Source: Flavobacterium aestivum
GTDB taxonomy: Bacteria; Bacteroidota; Bacteroidia; Flavobacteriales; Flavobacteriaceae
DNA: 64,000 nucleotides
Assembly: GCF_026870175.2 (NCBI RefSeq)
Contig: NZ_CP113977.2
Coordinates: 124,001-188,000 of the forward strand
Direction: 5' to 3'
The notes under the pieces were generated by a model. The model worked only from the letters and a program-made list of their open reading frames with translations. It ran no database searches and was not told the origin of the DNA. This document shows positions 8,695 to 19,700 of the stretch, in pieces. Position numbers and translations under genes: made by a program. Positions within the stretch are counted from its first letter, which is position 1, and each line of letters begins with the position of its first letter.

Positions 8695-10884
8695 ATGAAT
8701 GAAAAAAATCTAACCAAAGATATAATTTTAAAGCACACTACTGTAGAAGATATTTACACGAAATTTCTAAGCTTAAATGATTTCCCCAAAAGAAATATTT
8801 CAAGTCCGTTTTCTAAGGACAAAAAACCATCCTTTAAGGTATGGAAAAATGGAAGTTTCAAATGTAACAGTACTGGAAAACAGGGCGATGTATTTCAATT
8901 TGTTGCGGAGTTAAATAGCTGGGATTGCAAAAGCCAATTCAATGAAGTATTAAATGCCATTGCATCCGAAATGAACTTGACTTTAGCAATAGGAACCAAC
9001 AAGAGAGCCTTTGCAAAGGAAAACCAACCTTTTGCAAAACCTTTGCAACAATTAGACGCAACCTTTGCAAAAGAAAAAAAGCCTTCACTTTTAACCGTTT
9101 CCACAAGGGAGTTCACAACATTAGATTTAGAGTACTGGAATAAATTAGGGGTTCAAAAAACAACATTGGAAAAGTATAAATTGCATTCTATTTCAAGTTA
9201 TACATGGACGGATAAGAAACCGATTTATACCAAAAAGGAAAGTGTTGCTTTTGCAATTGAATTGCAGGAAAATTTTAAAATGTACATTCCCAATCAAGTT
9301 GAAATCGGAATTAAGAAAAATGTTTTACCTCCATTTCCAACGGAAATTTTCGGAATGGAACAACTCGGAACAGCAAAAAAAGAAAATCTAATCATTTGTG
9401 CGGGCGAAAAAGATGTAATCGTTGCTAATTCAAGGGGTTTTCACGCTGTAACTTTTGGAAGTGAAGCAATCCATCCAAAAGACGAACAAATTAAAAAATT
9501 GCATTCTCTTTGCAACAACTTGTTTATATGCTACGACAATGATAAAACAGGAGAAAACGGACGTAATGCAATCACAAACCGTTTTTCTGAAATCATACCC
9601 TTGAAACTTCCCGAAAATGAAACCTTTAAAGGCTATGACATTACCGATTATTTCCAAGAGCATTCTGCACAGGATTTTCAAAAAATAATGGACTTGGCAG
9701 TAAAAAATAAAAGTGTCACAACAGTTCAAAATGTTGAAAACAAAGACTTAACAACCATATTTCATATAGCAGAAGATTATTTACTGGAGCATTATGATTT
9801 CAGAAACAATGTAATTTCTCTTGAAATTGAAATTAGCCATAAAGACGAAAATAAATGGGCAGCCTGCAATGAAAATTCCCTTTGGTTGGAAATGCAAAAG
9901 AAAAGCATAAAAATTCCTTTAAATTCTTTGATTGCCATACTAAAAAGTGATTTCGTTCCGAACTACAACCCATTGATACATTACTTTGCCAATTTACCCC
10001 AATGGGACAAAGAAACGGATTATATAAAACAGTTTTCAGAATATGTTAAACTGGAACTGGGAGAGGATAAAGAACAGTTTGAATATCATTTTAAAAAATG
10101 GTGCGTAAGAGCCGTTAAATGTGCCATAGTTGATGATTATTTTAATAAACAGGCATTTGTATTAACCGATGATGGTAACGGGCAAAACATTGGTAAAAGT
10201 TCTTGGTGTAGGTTTCTTTGTCCAAACGAATTATCAAATTATATGGCTGAAGACATGAGTGACGATAAAGATGCGCGTATTTTGCTTTGCAAAAACTTTT
10301 TAATCAACCTTGATGAGTTGGCTGCTTTGTCCCGAAAAGAAATTAACCAGTTAAAATCCTATTTCAGTAAGGCGCAAATAAATGAGAGACTGCCTTATGA
10401 TAGAAAAAATTCCATCATTCAAAGGGTTTCCAGTTTTATAGGTTCTACCAACATGACCACTTTTTTGCAAGACGAAACGGGTTCAGTTCGTTGGTTGTGT
10501 TTCATTGTAAAATCAATAGACTGGAATTACAAAAAAGAGTTTGACATTAATACTCTTTGGGCGCAAGCCTATGCCCTTTCAAAAGACAAAAGCTATGATG
10601 AAACTTTGAGTATTGACGACATTAAGCAAAATGAAATCCGAAACGAAAAGTTTCAAATTGTTTCTCCCGAAAGAGATTTGATACACAAACATTTTGAAAT
10701 TCCTGCAAAAATTGAATCTGCTGAATTTTTAACATCGACAGAAATATTGCATCATATAAGTTTGTATACATCTGGGGTTAGACTCTCAAACATTGGAATC
10801 GGAAAAGCGTTAAAAAGCGCTGGCTTTAAACGAGATAAGCACAATCAAGTTTACGGATATTGGGTAAAAAAGAATTTCACCTAA
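8695..10884 (+). CDS. Primase-like / VapE-type ATPase replication protein of element 1
   Basis: About 729 residues. The N-terminus resembles the DnaG zinc-finger region ('SSPFSKDKKPSFKVWKNGSF', 'GKQGDVFQFVAELN'), but most zinc-ligand cysteines are absent. The middle is Toprim-like ('LIICAGEKDVIVANSRGF', 'LFICYDNDKTGENG'). The C-terminal third is a virulence-associated-E/VirE superfamily-3-like ATPase with Walker A 'GNGQNIGKSSW', acidic 'LINLDEL' and 'SFIGSTNMTTFL'. Such fusions replicate phage satellites and integrative elements. The ATG at 8695 excludes the repeat-rich leader. The iterons at 10932-11143 lie directly downstream. Several in-frame Phe-Ala-Lys stretches come from TTTGCAAA motifs inside the gene. 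Confidence 0.8.
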   Translation: MNEKNLTKDIILKHTTVEDIYTKFLSLNDFPKRNISSPFSKDKKPSFKVWKNGSFKCNSTGKQGDVFQFVAELNSWDCKSQFNEVLNAIASEMNLTLAIGTNKRAFAKENQPFAKPLQQLDATFAKEKKPSLLTVSTREFTTLDLEYWNKLGVQKTTLEKYKLHSISSYTWTDKKPIYTKKESVAFAIELQENFKMYIPNQVEIGIKKNVLPPFPTEIFGMEQLGTAKKENLIICAGEKDVIVANSRGFHAVTFGSEAIHPKDEQIKKLHSLCNNLFICYDNDKTGENGRNAITNRFSEIIPLKLPENETFKGYDITDYFQEHSAQDFQKIMDLAVKNKSVTTVQNVENKDLTTIFHIAEDYLLEHYDFRNNVISLEIEISHKDENKWAACNENSLWLEMQKKSIKIPLNSLIAILKSDFVPNYNPLIHYFANLPQWDKETDYIKQFSEYVKLELGEDKEQFEYHFKKWCVRAVKCAIVDDYFNKQAFVLTDDGNGQNIGKSSWCRFLCPNELSNYMAEDMSDDKDARILLCKNFLINLDELAALSRKEINQLKSYFSKAQINERLPYDRKNSIIQRVSSFIGSTNMTTFLQDETGSVRWLCFIVKSIDWNYKKEFDINTLWAQAYALSKDKSYDETLSIDDIKQNEIRNEKFQIVSPERDLIHKHFEIPAKIESAEFLTSTEILHHISLYTSGVRLSNIGIGKALKSAGFKRDKHNQVYGYWVKKNFT

Positions 10885-10931
10885 AATAAATTTACAATAA
10901 AAAATAAAAATCACTGCAAATATGCTTTTCT

Positions 10932-11143
10932 TCTTACCCATCTTACCTAATCTTTGCTAAGTCCCATGACCATTGGGCTAACAGTGGGTAACTTAATTCT
11001 ATTTCTTCTTACCTTATCTTGCCTATCTTACCTTTATTACAATCTTAAAACTATAAAAAAGTAGGTAAGATGGGTAAGAAGGGTAAGATAGGTTTTTTGA
11101 CTCTTAACCCTTGGTATCATTGTGCTGGGTAAGATAGGTAAGA
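10932..11143. repeat. Iteron cluster, likely replication origin of element 1
   Basis: Ten 7-base units lie in two opposing groups. TCTTACC occurs at 10932, 10941, 11007 and 11026 (with TCTTGCC at 11017), and its complement GGTAAGA at 11064, 11073, 11082, 11128 and 11137. Neighbours are spaced 9 bp (one 10). The symmetric layout just after the primase/ATPase gene fits an iteron origin bound by the element's own initiator; a transcription-factor operator is the alternative. An AT-rich stretch follows. Confidence 0.6.
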
Positions 11144-11742
11144 TTATTTCGTTTTTTTTGACCCAATGAAAATTTTATTCCAAGTTTTATATTTTTCTGC
11201 ATTTGTGATTGGTTCCCTAAGTGATTTTATTATTTATTGTTTTGGGTGGAAGTGATATTTTCCAACAATTTTGCCTTGTTCTAGAAAAAAAATACATCTA
11301 CTAATAATTAGGGCAAAGCCAAACCGAATCCTTTATCCAAAATAAAGGCTATTTAAAGATTTCTCAAATCAACCCTCTAAGGTTTTTCATTACATCAATA
11401 GCTATTTCTCAGAAGAAGAAATTGAACCCAAAAGCTGTTTTTCCTGAAGATGTAATCGAATGCTTAGAACACCAAATGCAATAGTTAAACCGTAGTAACA
11501 AACAGATGTGTCTTTGTGTTTGTGTGTTTCTTGATAGTGGCGTTTTTTTGTCTTATCGCTTATTGTAAAAAAAGGCTATATGTCATTTTAACAAGATTAA
11601 ACCTTTAAATATCACTTAAATATCACTAAAAATGGGTATTGTATATGCCAATAATTGAACCTAATCTTGTGCGAATTTTTATACACACAACTTTTAGTGC
11701 AAAAAAAAAGCACTTTTTTTAAATTAATACCCCTAAAAAAAA
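11144..11742. other. Intergenic stretch before the Rhs cargo operon
   Basis: AT-rich, with no convincing complete gene. Around 11390-11484 one forward frame ends in Lys-Leu-Asn-Pro-Lys...Leu-Glu-His-Gln-Met-Gln and a stop. It might be the tail of a decayed gene, but I cannot name it. The last 100 bases hold the promoter region of the cargo operon, ending in a short GTGCAAAAAAAAAGCAC hairpin at about 11697-11713. Confidence 0.4.
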
Positions 11743-13419
11743 ATGAAAAAAAAACACTTACTATCCCTATTGTTTTTCCCCCTACTTATACACTCTCAGG
11801 ATATACTTTGGGAAAAATCGTATGGAGGTAAACATGCTGATTATCTATTTGATGCACAACCCACAGCCGATTATGGTTTCATATTAGCAGGGAGTTCCCT
11901 GTCTGATAAAACCGGAAATAAAACAGATAACAATCATGGAGATCTGGATTACTGGATTTGGAAAATGGATGAAAAAGGCGAACTCGATTGGCAAAAAAGT
12001 ATCGGAGGCAGTGGTTTTGATTTGCTTCAAAGCATCAAAAACACCACAGATGGAGGCTTTATTTTGGCTGGAACCTCAAACAGCCCTCAAACACCTACAG
12101 GAGCCATTGGCAACAAAAAAGAGAACTGCAAAGGAATTACTGATTTTTGGGTAATCAAACTCAATGCTAAAGGAGAAGAACTGTGGCAAAAAACAATTGG
12201 CGGCAGCGGTCAGGATGAACTCCTATGTGCTTTTCAAACCATTGATGGAGGTTATATGCTCGGAGGCTCTTCCAACAGTACTCTAGATCCCAAAACAGAC
12301 CTTACAGAAAAAGGTACTATAGATGTAAAACCCGACTTAACGGGTAAAACCGAAAAATGTAGAGGCAACATGGATTATTGGATTGTAAAATTGGATAAGA
12401 CTGGCGCTGTACAATGGCAAAAAACATACGGTGGAGAATATGCAGATGTACTGAGAAGCATGGAACAAACCTCAGATGGAGGGTATATCTTGGGAGGGTA
12501 TTCTAATTCATCTCGCTCAGGAGATAAAACGGAAGCTAATACTGGAATTGGTGATTACTGGATTCTAAAAATTAATAGTGAAGGGAAAATAGAATGGCAA
12601 AAAACCTATGGTGGCAATGGAGACAATCAATTGTACGTAATTCATCAAACAGAGGATGGTGACTATATAGTAGGAGGAAATTCTAACAGCACAACACCTC
12701 TTACCACTTTAGGAGGCAATGTGAGTAATGGAACCGATTACTGGATATTGAAACTGAATGAAAAAGGCGAAGTTCTTTGGAGTAAAACCTACGATTTTGG
12801 AAAAGTCGATATTTTGACCTCCTTGGTCGAAAATAAAGATCATACCTATCTCATTGGCGGATATGCCCAAAGTGAAAACAAACAACCAAGAGAAGGTCTG
12901 GTTGGAAAAGCAACTAACCTTGTAAACAAAGATAGAGAAGGAATTAATGATTACATCGCCTTAAAAATTGATGAAAAAGGCGAAGAAACCTGGAAGAAAA
13001 CAGTAGGAAGTGGCGGAGAAGACATACTACGCAAACTAATAGAAACAAGAGATGGCGGCTATCTTATGGCTGGAACCTCAAACTCCAATGCCTCTAAAGA
13101 TAAAAACGGAAATATTGGCGGAAATGATTTTTGGGTAGTAAAGATAAAAGACAAAACCAAACTAGAGAAAGTAAAAACAAGCGTAGAGGCCATTCCTAAT
13201 CCAACAGTGGCATTTACCAATATTATCATAGGCTATGAATTTGAAAACGGAACAGCAACTGTAGTAGATATAGCAGGTCGTATACTACAACGATTCCCTA
13301 TTACAGAGCGAACCGTTCCGGTAGATTTAAGCCAATATCCCGAGGGAATTTATGTCGTGAACATAAAAACCAATGTACATAGTGATGGAGTGAAAATAAT
13401 AAAAAAAGGAAAAAATTAA
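11743..13419 (+). CDS. Secreted repeat protein with type IX (type A) C-terminal sorting domain
   Basis: A 558-residue protein with a signal peptide (Met-Lys-Lys-Lys-His-Leu...His-Ser-Gln). It contains seven to eight repeats of about 60 residues following the pattern 'W-K-(S/T)-(Y/I)-G-G...GG-Y-(I/L)-L-(G/A)-G-x-S-N-S...D-Y-W-I-x-K-(L/I)', which suggests a beta-propeller-like surface protein. The last 80 residues ('AIPNPTVAFTNIII', 'YPEGIYVVNIKT', 'DGVKIIKK') are a type A sorting domain, so export through the type IX system and removal by PorU are expected. It is the first gene of the Rhs operon, 10 bases before the next, and may anchor or help display the Rhs proteins. Confidence 0.8.
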   Translation: MKKKHLLSLLFFPLLIHSQDILWEKSYGGKHADYLFDAQPTADYGFILAGSSLSDKTGNKTDNNHGDLDYWIWKMDEKGELDWQKSIGGSGFDLLQSIKNTTDGGFILAGTSNSPQTPTGAIGNKKENCKGITDFWVIKLNAKGEELWQKTIGGSGQDELLCAFQTIDGGYMLGGSSNSTLDPKTDLTEKGTIDVKPDLTGKTEKCRGNMDYWIVKLDKTGAVQWQKTYGGEYADVLRSMEQTSDGGYILGGYSNSSRSGDKTEANTGIGDYWILKINSEGKIEWQKTYGGNGDNQLYVIHQTEDGDYIVGGNSNSTTPLTTLGGNVSNGTDYWILKLNEKGEVLWSKTYDFGKVDILTSLVENKDHTYLIGGYAQSENKQPREGLVGKATNLVNKDREGINDYIALKIDEKGEETWKKTVGSGGEDILRKLIETRDGGYLMAGTSNSNASKDKNGNIGGNDFWVVKIKDKTKLEKVKTSVEAIPNPTVAFTNIIIGYEFENGTATVVDIAGRILQRFPITERTVPVDLSQYPEGIYVVNIKTNVHSDGVKIIKKGKN

Positions 13420-13429
13420 AAGAAACACA

Positions 13430-16400
13430 ATGAATAGAATACATACTACCAACAACAGTATCAAATATGCATTTTTTCTGTTGTTCATTTTTACATCTTT
13501 GCATACTCTTGCACAGGATACCAGTAAATTTTTACCCAATATAATCCCACCATCTCCTACAGCGGGAGAATTGGGTAAATACGGCAACGTTCCTGTTGGA
13601 ATGTTTACTGGAGCTGCCAATATTTCGGTTCCGCTGATTACTTTTAAAACAAAGGATTTAGAATCACCCCTATCGCTTTTTTATGGTTCTAATGGAATAA
13701 AGGTCGATGAAGTTGCCTCAAATGTAGGATTGGGTTGGAATCTTAATTTTGGAGGCGTAATCACCAGAACCGTAAGAGATAAATCCGATGATAATCAAAC
13801 AGGAGTTTACCCACCAGATAATTTATCAACTGCTACCAATGCAGAAAAATTACAATTTTACAGAGCAGCAGGACAGGATAATGCGGATACTGAAAGAGAT
13901 CAGTATTCTTTTAATTTTAATGGCAACTCAGGGAAATTTGTATATGATAAAAACGATGCACCGGTTTTTGTAAACAATCAAAAAATTAAAATACAAAGAA
14001 TCGGAACTAATAATGCCGATTTTCTATTGACTACCACCAATGGTGTCAAATATTATTTTACAGAAGAAGAAACCACCACCTTTAGAAATATGGGGGCTGG
14101 ACATTCTGTGATAAGTGGGTCTACAACCGCATGGTATTTAAGCAAAATAGTGCATCCTAACGGGTCTGAGATTTATCTTACCTATGATGACACCAATATG
14201 GATTACACGGCATCAAATTCCCAAACACTCACCATGTCCTATCCTCAAATACAAAATGGTTGTGAAGGAGCTCCGTATACTTATGCTCCAACACTTAGCG
14301 GTATTGTTTCTTACAAAATGACCGTTATTGGCAAAAGAGTAAACAAAATATACAGCAATAATAGCAGTGATGGCTATATCACTTTTGCTTATACGGCTTC
14401 GGGAGTTAATGAAGAAGTACAAGGTAATAGCAAAATTGAATTCATTTCCCAATACAATGCTGATGGAGTTGTGATTGAAAAAATAAGCTTCAATTATTTA
14501 AAAACAGCCAATCAGCGTGTTTTTCTGCAAAACATCACATTTATAGATCCTACTAAAAAATATGCTTTTGAGTATGTAAACCAGTCAAGTTTTCCTAAAA
14601 GACTTGCAACAAGTCAGGACCATTGGGGGTATTATAATGGTAAGAATAATACCAATTTAGTACCTAAAAACATAGCCGATTTTAATACAGGCTTAAACAA
14701 TATAGAGTATAGTGGAGCCGATAAAGAACCGAATGCAAATTTTGCTAAAACAGGATTATTAAGTAAAATTATTTACCCTACCAAAGGATATACTGAGTTT
14801 GATTATGAGAGCAATACCTATTGGGGAAAAAAAACAACTTATCCTCCAAAAACAGAAGAAAGCATAGACTTGACCTTTACAGATGAGGATGGTGATAATT
14901 TGGATGATAATGGAAATGAGAGATCCCTTACTATTACCTCCCCAATTGATCAAAGAGTTGAATTTAAAGGATTTGTTGTTTATGTAAGTAAAGAAGAGCC
15001 TAAATACGATCAGAATGGCAATCCAATACCAGATCCTGCAGACTCCGGAAATTATAATGCTTACATGCAAATAAGTTGTACCGATTCTCCAGATACGTAT
15101 CTTTCATTTTATGATATTACTCAGTTTGGAACTAAAAATTATTATCCCAGCAGTTTTACTATTATAAAGAAAAAAACCAATTTTTTTTATTTTGATGCAG
15201 TAGCAGGCAAGAGTTATAAAATTAAACTTGTAAAAAGAGGGATTCGAGTTACAGCAAAGACTGATATTGTGTATTATGCTACTCTCCCATTAACGACAAA
15301 TACAAATATAGAAACAGGTGGTGTTCGAATTAAATCGACCAAAGACATTACAGAGCCAACTGCTAAAGCCAACTACAAACGGTATTATTATGGCAGCAAG
15401 GACGATATAAATCATTCTTCGGGAGACAAAGGAAAAACTCCTTTTTATATGGATATAGAACTTCTAAGAAGGACATGCCAAACTGGACTTGGTAATATTT
15501 TTATAGATAATACCAATCTCGTGGTTAGTTCCAGTAGTATAATTTCTTTGTTTGATACCGGCAGTAGCAATTGTTTTTATAAATATGTAACCATTAGTGA
15601 GGGTGGGGATGCTTTTGAGAATGGTGGAGAAACAAAAGAATTCATTATACACAGAGATAATTGGGAAGATGATTTTGATACTAACGGTGAACCGGTAACA
15701 GTAGATCATAGTGTAAATGGTAATAGCAAAATTTTAGGGACAGTTGATATTAAAAGTGCCCCGCTTACTAATTTCGGATGGGATAATGGTCTCGAGATAA
15801 AATCACAGGTATTTCAGAAAAGAAACGAAAATGCTTCATTTGTAATTGTAGCCGAGAATGAAAATAAATATAAGTTAGATACTTCTTATTCCAACGAGGT
15901 AAGGGGGTATAATGTTCGAAAACATTTTAACGATCCCTTCTCACTTTCTGAAATTGTCGATAATTTGAGTATAGTAGAATACAAAACAAAATCATACTGG
16001 TTTTATCTGGAATCATCCATATCCAAAAAATATAATCTTAACGGACTAAATCCAGTAGAAACAATAACAACCTATGGATATAACAATCCATCACATCTTC
16101 AGCTGACTTCGCAAAGCACCAAATCCTCAGCAAAGGAAACATTAGAAACCAAGTATTATTATCCTCTGGATTTAGCTATGGCTTCAGAACCTTTTGTACT
16201 GGATATGATAGCAAGCAATAGAATTGATTCTCCGCTGAAAACAGAAACCTATAGAGGGAATAGCAAACTATCCGAGCAAAAAACAGAATATGCAAAGGAT
16301 GCCACAACAAGTAATTTGTTATTGCCTAAGTTTATTTACGCTGCAAAATTTCCTAATTCATTGTCTACGGCAAATTCTTTGGAAAGAAAAATTACATTCG

Positions 16401-16747
16401 ACAAATACGATGAAATTGGGAATATTCTCCAATATACTTTAGAGAGCGGAACACCAGTGGCAATAATCTGGGGATACAATAAAACCAAACCGATAGCCAA
16501 AGTCGAAAATGCAACTTATGAACAGGCTAATGCTGTTTATTCGACAAATGACAATACTTTCAGAAACAGTTTACCAAATGCGATGATTACTACTTATACT
16601 TATATTCCTTTGGTAGGAATAAAAACAGTTACCGATCCCAAAGGCTTAACAACTTATTATGAATATGACGAATTTAATCGTTTGAAAGTAGTAAAGGATA
16701 GTCAAGGAAAAATTGTAACAGAAAACCAATATCATTATAAAAACTAA
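13430..16747 (+). CDS. Secreted Rhs/YD-repeat partner protein (1105 residues)
   Basis: A signal peptide ending near 'HTLAQDTS' is followed by the conserved start of Bacteroidota Rhs-like proteins ('PPSPTAGELGKYGNVPVGMF', 'VDEVASNVGLGWNLNFGG'). A long beta-rich body follows. The C-terminus has YD repeats ('DPKGLTTYYEYDEFNRLKV'). It has no toxin domain and stops soon after the YD motif; the next gene, 11 bases on, continues with the DUF6443-type start and the Rhs core. The two are therefore probably separate parts of one surface Rhs apparatus. Confidence 0.75.
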   Translation: MNRIHTTNNSIKYAFFLLFIFTSLHTLAQDTSKFLPNIIPPSPTAGELGKYGNVPVGMFTGAANISVPLITFKTKDLESPLSLFYGSNGIKVDEVASNVGLGWNLNFGGVITRTVRDKSDDNQTGVYPPDNLSTATNAEKLQFYRAAGQDNADTERDQYSFNFNGNSGKFVYDKNDAPVFVNNQKIKIQRIGTNNADFLLTTTNGVKYYFTEEETTTFRNMGAGHSVISGSTTAWYLSKIVHPNGSEIYLTYDDTNMDYTASNSQTLTMSYPQIQNGCEGAPYTYAPTLSGIVSYKMTVIGKRVNKIYSNNSSDGYITFAYTASGVNEEVQGNSKIEFISQYNADGVVIEKISFNYLKTANQRVFLQNITFIDPTKKYAFEYVNQSSFPKRLATSQDHWGYYNGKNNTNLVPKNIADFNTGLNNIEYSGADKEPNANFAKTGLLSKIIYPTKGYTEFDYESNTYWGKKTTYPPKTEESIDLTFTDEDGDNLDDNGNERSLTITSPIDQRVEFKGFVVYVSKEEPKYDQNGNPIPDPADSGNYNAYMQISCTDSPDTYLSFYDITQFGTKNYYPSSFTIIKKKTNFFYFDAVAGKSYKIKLVKRGIRVTAKTDIVYYATLPLTTNTNIETGGVRIKSTKDITEPTAKANYKRYYYGSKDDINHSSGDKGKTPFYMDIELLRRTCQTGLGNIFIDNTNLVVSSSSIISLFDTGSSNCFYKYVTISEGGDAFENGGETKEFIIHRDNWEDDFDTNGEPVTVDHSVNGNSKILGTVDIKSAPLTNFGWDNGLEIKSQVFQKRNENASFVIVAENENKYKLDTSYSNEVRGYNVRKHFNDPFSLSEIVDNLSIVEYKTKSYWFYLESSISKKYNLNGLNPVETITTYGYNNPSHLQLTSQSTKSSAKETLETKYYYPLDLAMASEPFVLDMIASNRIDSPLKTETYRGNSKLSEQKTEYAKDATTSNLLLPKFIYAAKFPNSLSTANSLERKITFDKYDEIGNILQYTLESGTPVAIIWGYNKTKPIAKVENATYEQANAVYSTNDNTFRNSLPNAMITTYTYIPLVGIKTVTDPKGLTTYYEYDEFNRLKVVKDSQGKIVTENQYHYKN

Positions 16748-16758
16748 ATAAGAGCACC

Positions 16759-19700
16759 ATGAAAAAAAATATATTTAGTTTTTTATTACTACTGATTGTT
16801 TCATTAGGATACGGACAGATTAAAACCCTTAAAGCAGTTCCATCAGTCATTGGCGGCGGTGGTGATGGGAATACTTATCCATGGTTTATTGATCGTGATA
16901 AAGACGGATTTGGAGATCCTAATTTAAGCATTTTAAGACCTACTAAACCAAATGGTTATGTATGGAATGATTTTGATTTAGATGATAGTACCCCGTATAT
17001 TACTGATGTAACCCCTACCCTATATTTTTGTCAGGATATAGATGGGGATACTTTTGGGAATCCAAATACAGGAAGGTTATATAGCATAAAGCCTCCGGGT
17101 TATGTACCGAATGGTTTAGATTGTGATGATAAAAATGGAGCTTTGACACCCAATACTGTTTGGTATCGTGATGGCGATCACGATGGTTTTGGTACCGGTT
17201 CAATTACTACAAAAAGCTGCTTGCAACCTACAGACTATGTGTCTAATGCAAGTGATTATGATGATGGCAATGGAGCGATTACCAATATACAGCCACAAAC
17301 TTTTTACAGGGATTATGATACCGATACTTTTGGAAGCCCAACTGTGACCGTATATTGTAGTGTAAAACCTGCCGGTTATGTAACCAATAATCTAGATTGT
17401 AATGATGGAAATATCGCAATAAACCCCAATACAGTTTGGTACAGAGACGTAGATGGAGATAATTTTGGAATTCAGGGAGACAAAGTTTTAAGCTGTACAA
17501 GACCCGCTGGATATACAGACAACGGAGATGACTGTGAGGATTCTGATGGCGATTTAAATCCCAATACTGTTTGGTATCATGATGGTGATCATGATAATTT
17601 TGGTACAGGTACTGGTTCTCGTTATGGATGTTATCCTCCCCTTAATCATGATTATGTACTAAAGGGAGGGGATTGTGATGACAAAGACATTACTGTACAT
17701 CCAGATGTAATGTGGTATCGTGATGTAGATGGTGATGGTTTTGGTTTAAGCACCAATTTTATTAAAAGTTGTACAAAACCAGGAGGCTATGTTCTTTTGT
17801 CTGGAGATTGCGATGATGGAGATAAGTTCGTAAAACCAAATACTATTTGGTATTTTGATAACGATGGCGACGGACATGGCACTAGTTCGCAAACGAAACA
17901 AAGTTGCACAAAACCAGAAAAATATGTTGATAAGGCAGATGATTGTTATGACTATGATATAACTGTATATGAAGTTGCTATTTGGTATCGTGATGAAGAT
18001 GGCGATAGTTTTGGCAATGCAGCAGACGCCATTTCAAGTTGTAAGAAACCCTACAAGTATGTACTAAACAAATCCGATTATGATGATACTACAGGAAATA
18101 TCACCAATATCCAACCGCGAACTTTCTATGAAGATTATGATAAAGACACTTTTGGGAATCCAAACGTAAGTTTGTACTATAGTCTTCAACCTACGGGTTA
18201 TGTAACCAATGCCAGTGATTATAATGATAGAACTGAGTTTATTACCAATATCCAACCGCGAACTTTCTATGAGGATTATGATAAAGATACTTTTGGGAAT
18301 CCAAACGTAACTCTTTACTATAGTCTTCAACCTACGGGTTATGTAACCAATGCCAGTGATTATAATGATAGAACTGAGTTTATTACTAATATCCAACCGC
18401 GAACTTTCTATGAGGATTATGATAAAGATACTTTTGGGAATCCAAATATAAGCCTTTACTATAGTCTCCAGCCTACAGGATATGTAGCTAATAATACCGA
18501 TTGTGATGATAGTAAAGGCGAGCTAAACCCTAACACAAAATGGTATGCAGATAATGAACCCGATGGTTTAGGTGATCCCTTAAATTATATACAACAATGT
18601 ACAAAACCTCCCGGAAATTATGTCGCCAACTACTCGGATAATTGTCCGTCTGTAGCAGGAACAAGTCCAGACTGTAGTAGTTTGGCATCTCCTTCATCAG
18701 ACTACAATTATGTTATAACTACGACTTATAAAGAACCTACTGGAACTATTTTGCAGAATCCATCTCCTGAAAAAGCGTTAGTGAATATTACGTATTTTGA
18801 TGGACTGGGAAAACCGGTACAACAAATTGCCAATAAGCAATCGACAGAAGGAAAAGATATTATAACGCATATTGGCTACGATGATTTTGGCAGACCAACA
18901 AAGGAATATCTGCCTTATGCTTCAACTTCTGGTAATATGACTTATGATGGAAATGCTGTAACAAATGCCATCAATTTTTACAGTACAGAGAAATATGAAA
19001 ATACGGCGAACCCTTTTTCTGAAAAGAAACTAGAATCATCCCCCCTAGGCAGAGTCTTAAAACAAGCCGCACCGGGAACCGATTGGGCTATGGATAGCGG
19101 TCACGAAATCAAAATGGCTTATCAAACCAATACAGCTACAGAAGTAAAGTGGTATCGAGCAACCACAAACTGGAATGCCGGATCGGGATTGCATGATATT
19201 ACCTTCTCTGAGGATGGTACTTATGCAGCCAATGAATTAATAAAAACCATTACTTATGATGAAAACACTTCCGCAAGTCCTACCGAAACAGCAGGAAGTA
19301 CTGTTGAGTTTAAAGACAAAGAAGGAAAAGTAATTCTAAAAAGAACCTACGAATCAGGAACTAAACACGATACGTATTATGTGTATGATACGTACGGAAA
19401 CCTAACCTATGTAATTCCGCCTAAGGCTGATGGAACCATAAATCAGGAAGTACTTGACGGATTGTGTTACCAATACAAACATGATTATCGCAATCGATTG
19501 GTCGAGAGAAAACTACCGGGCAAACAATGGGAGTTTATTGTATATGATAAACTGGACCGACCTGTTGCCACAGGTCCTGCAAATTCCCCTTTTAAAGACG
19601 ATACAGCAGTGGGTTGGTTAATTACTAAATACGATGCTTTTGGTAGACCGGTTTATACGGGTTGGCTAAATTCTACTGCGAATGTTTCGAGCCGAACCAG

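Noticed and set aside
16900..18650. Regular repeats that could suggest a CRISPR array
   Set aside because: They are in-frame protein repeats (MopE-like, 141-bp units) without spacers of constant length between identical short repeats.
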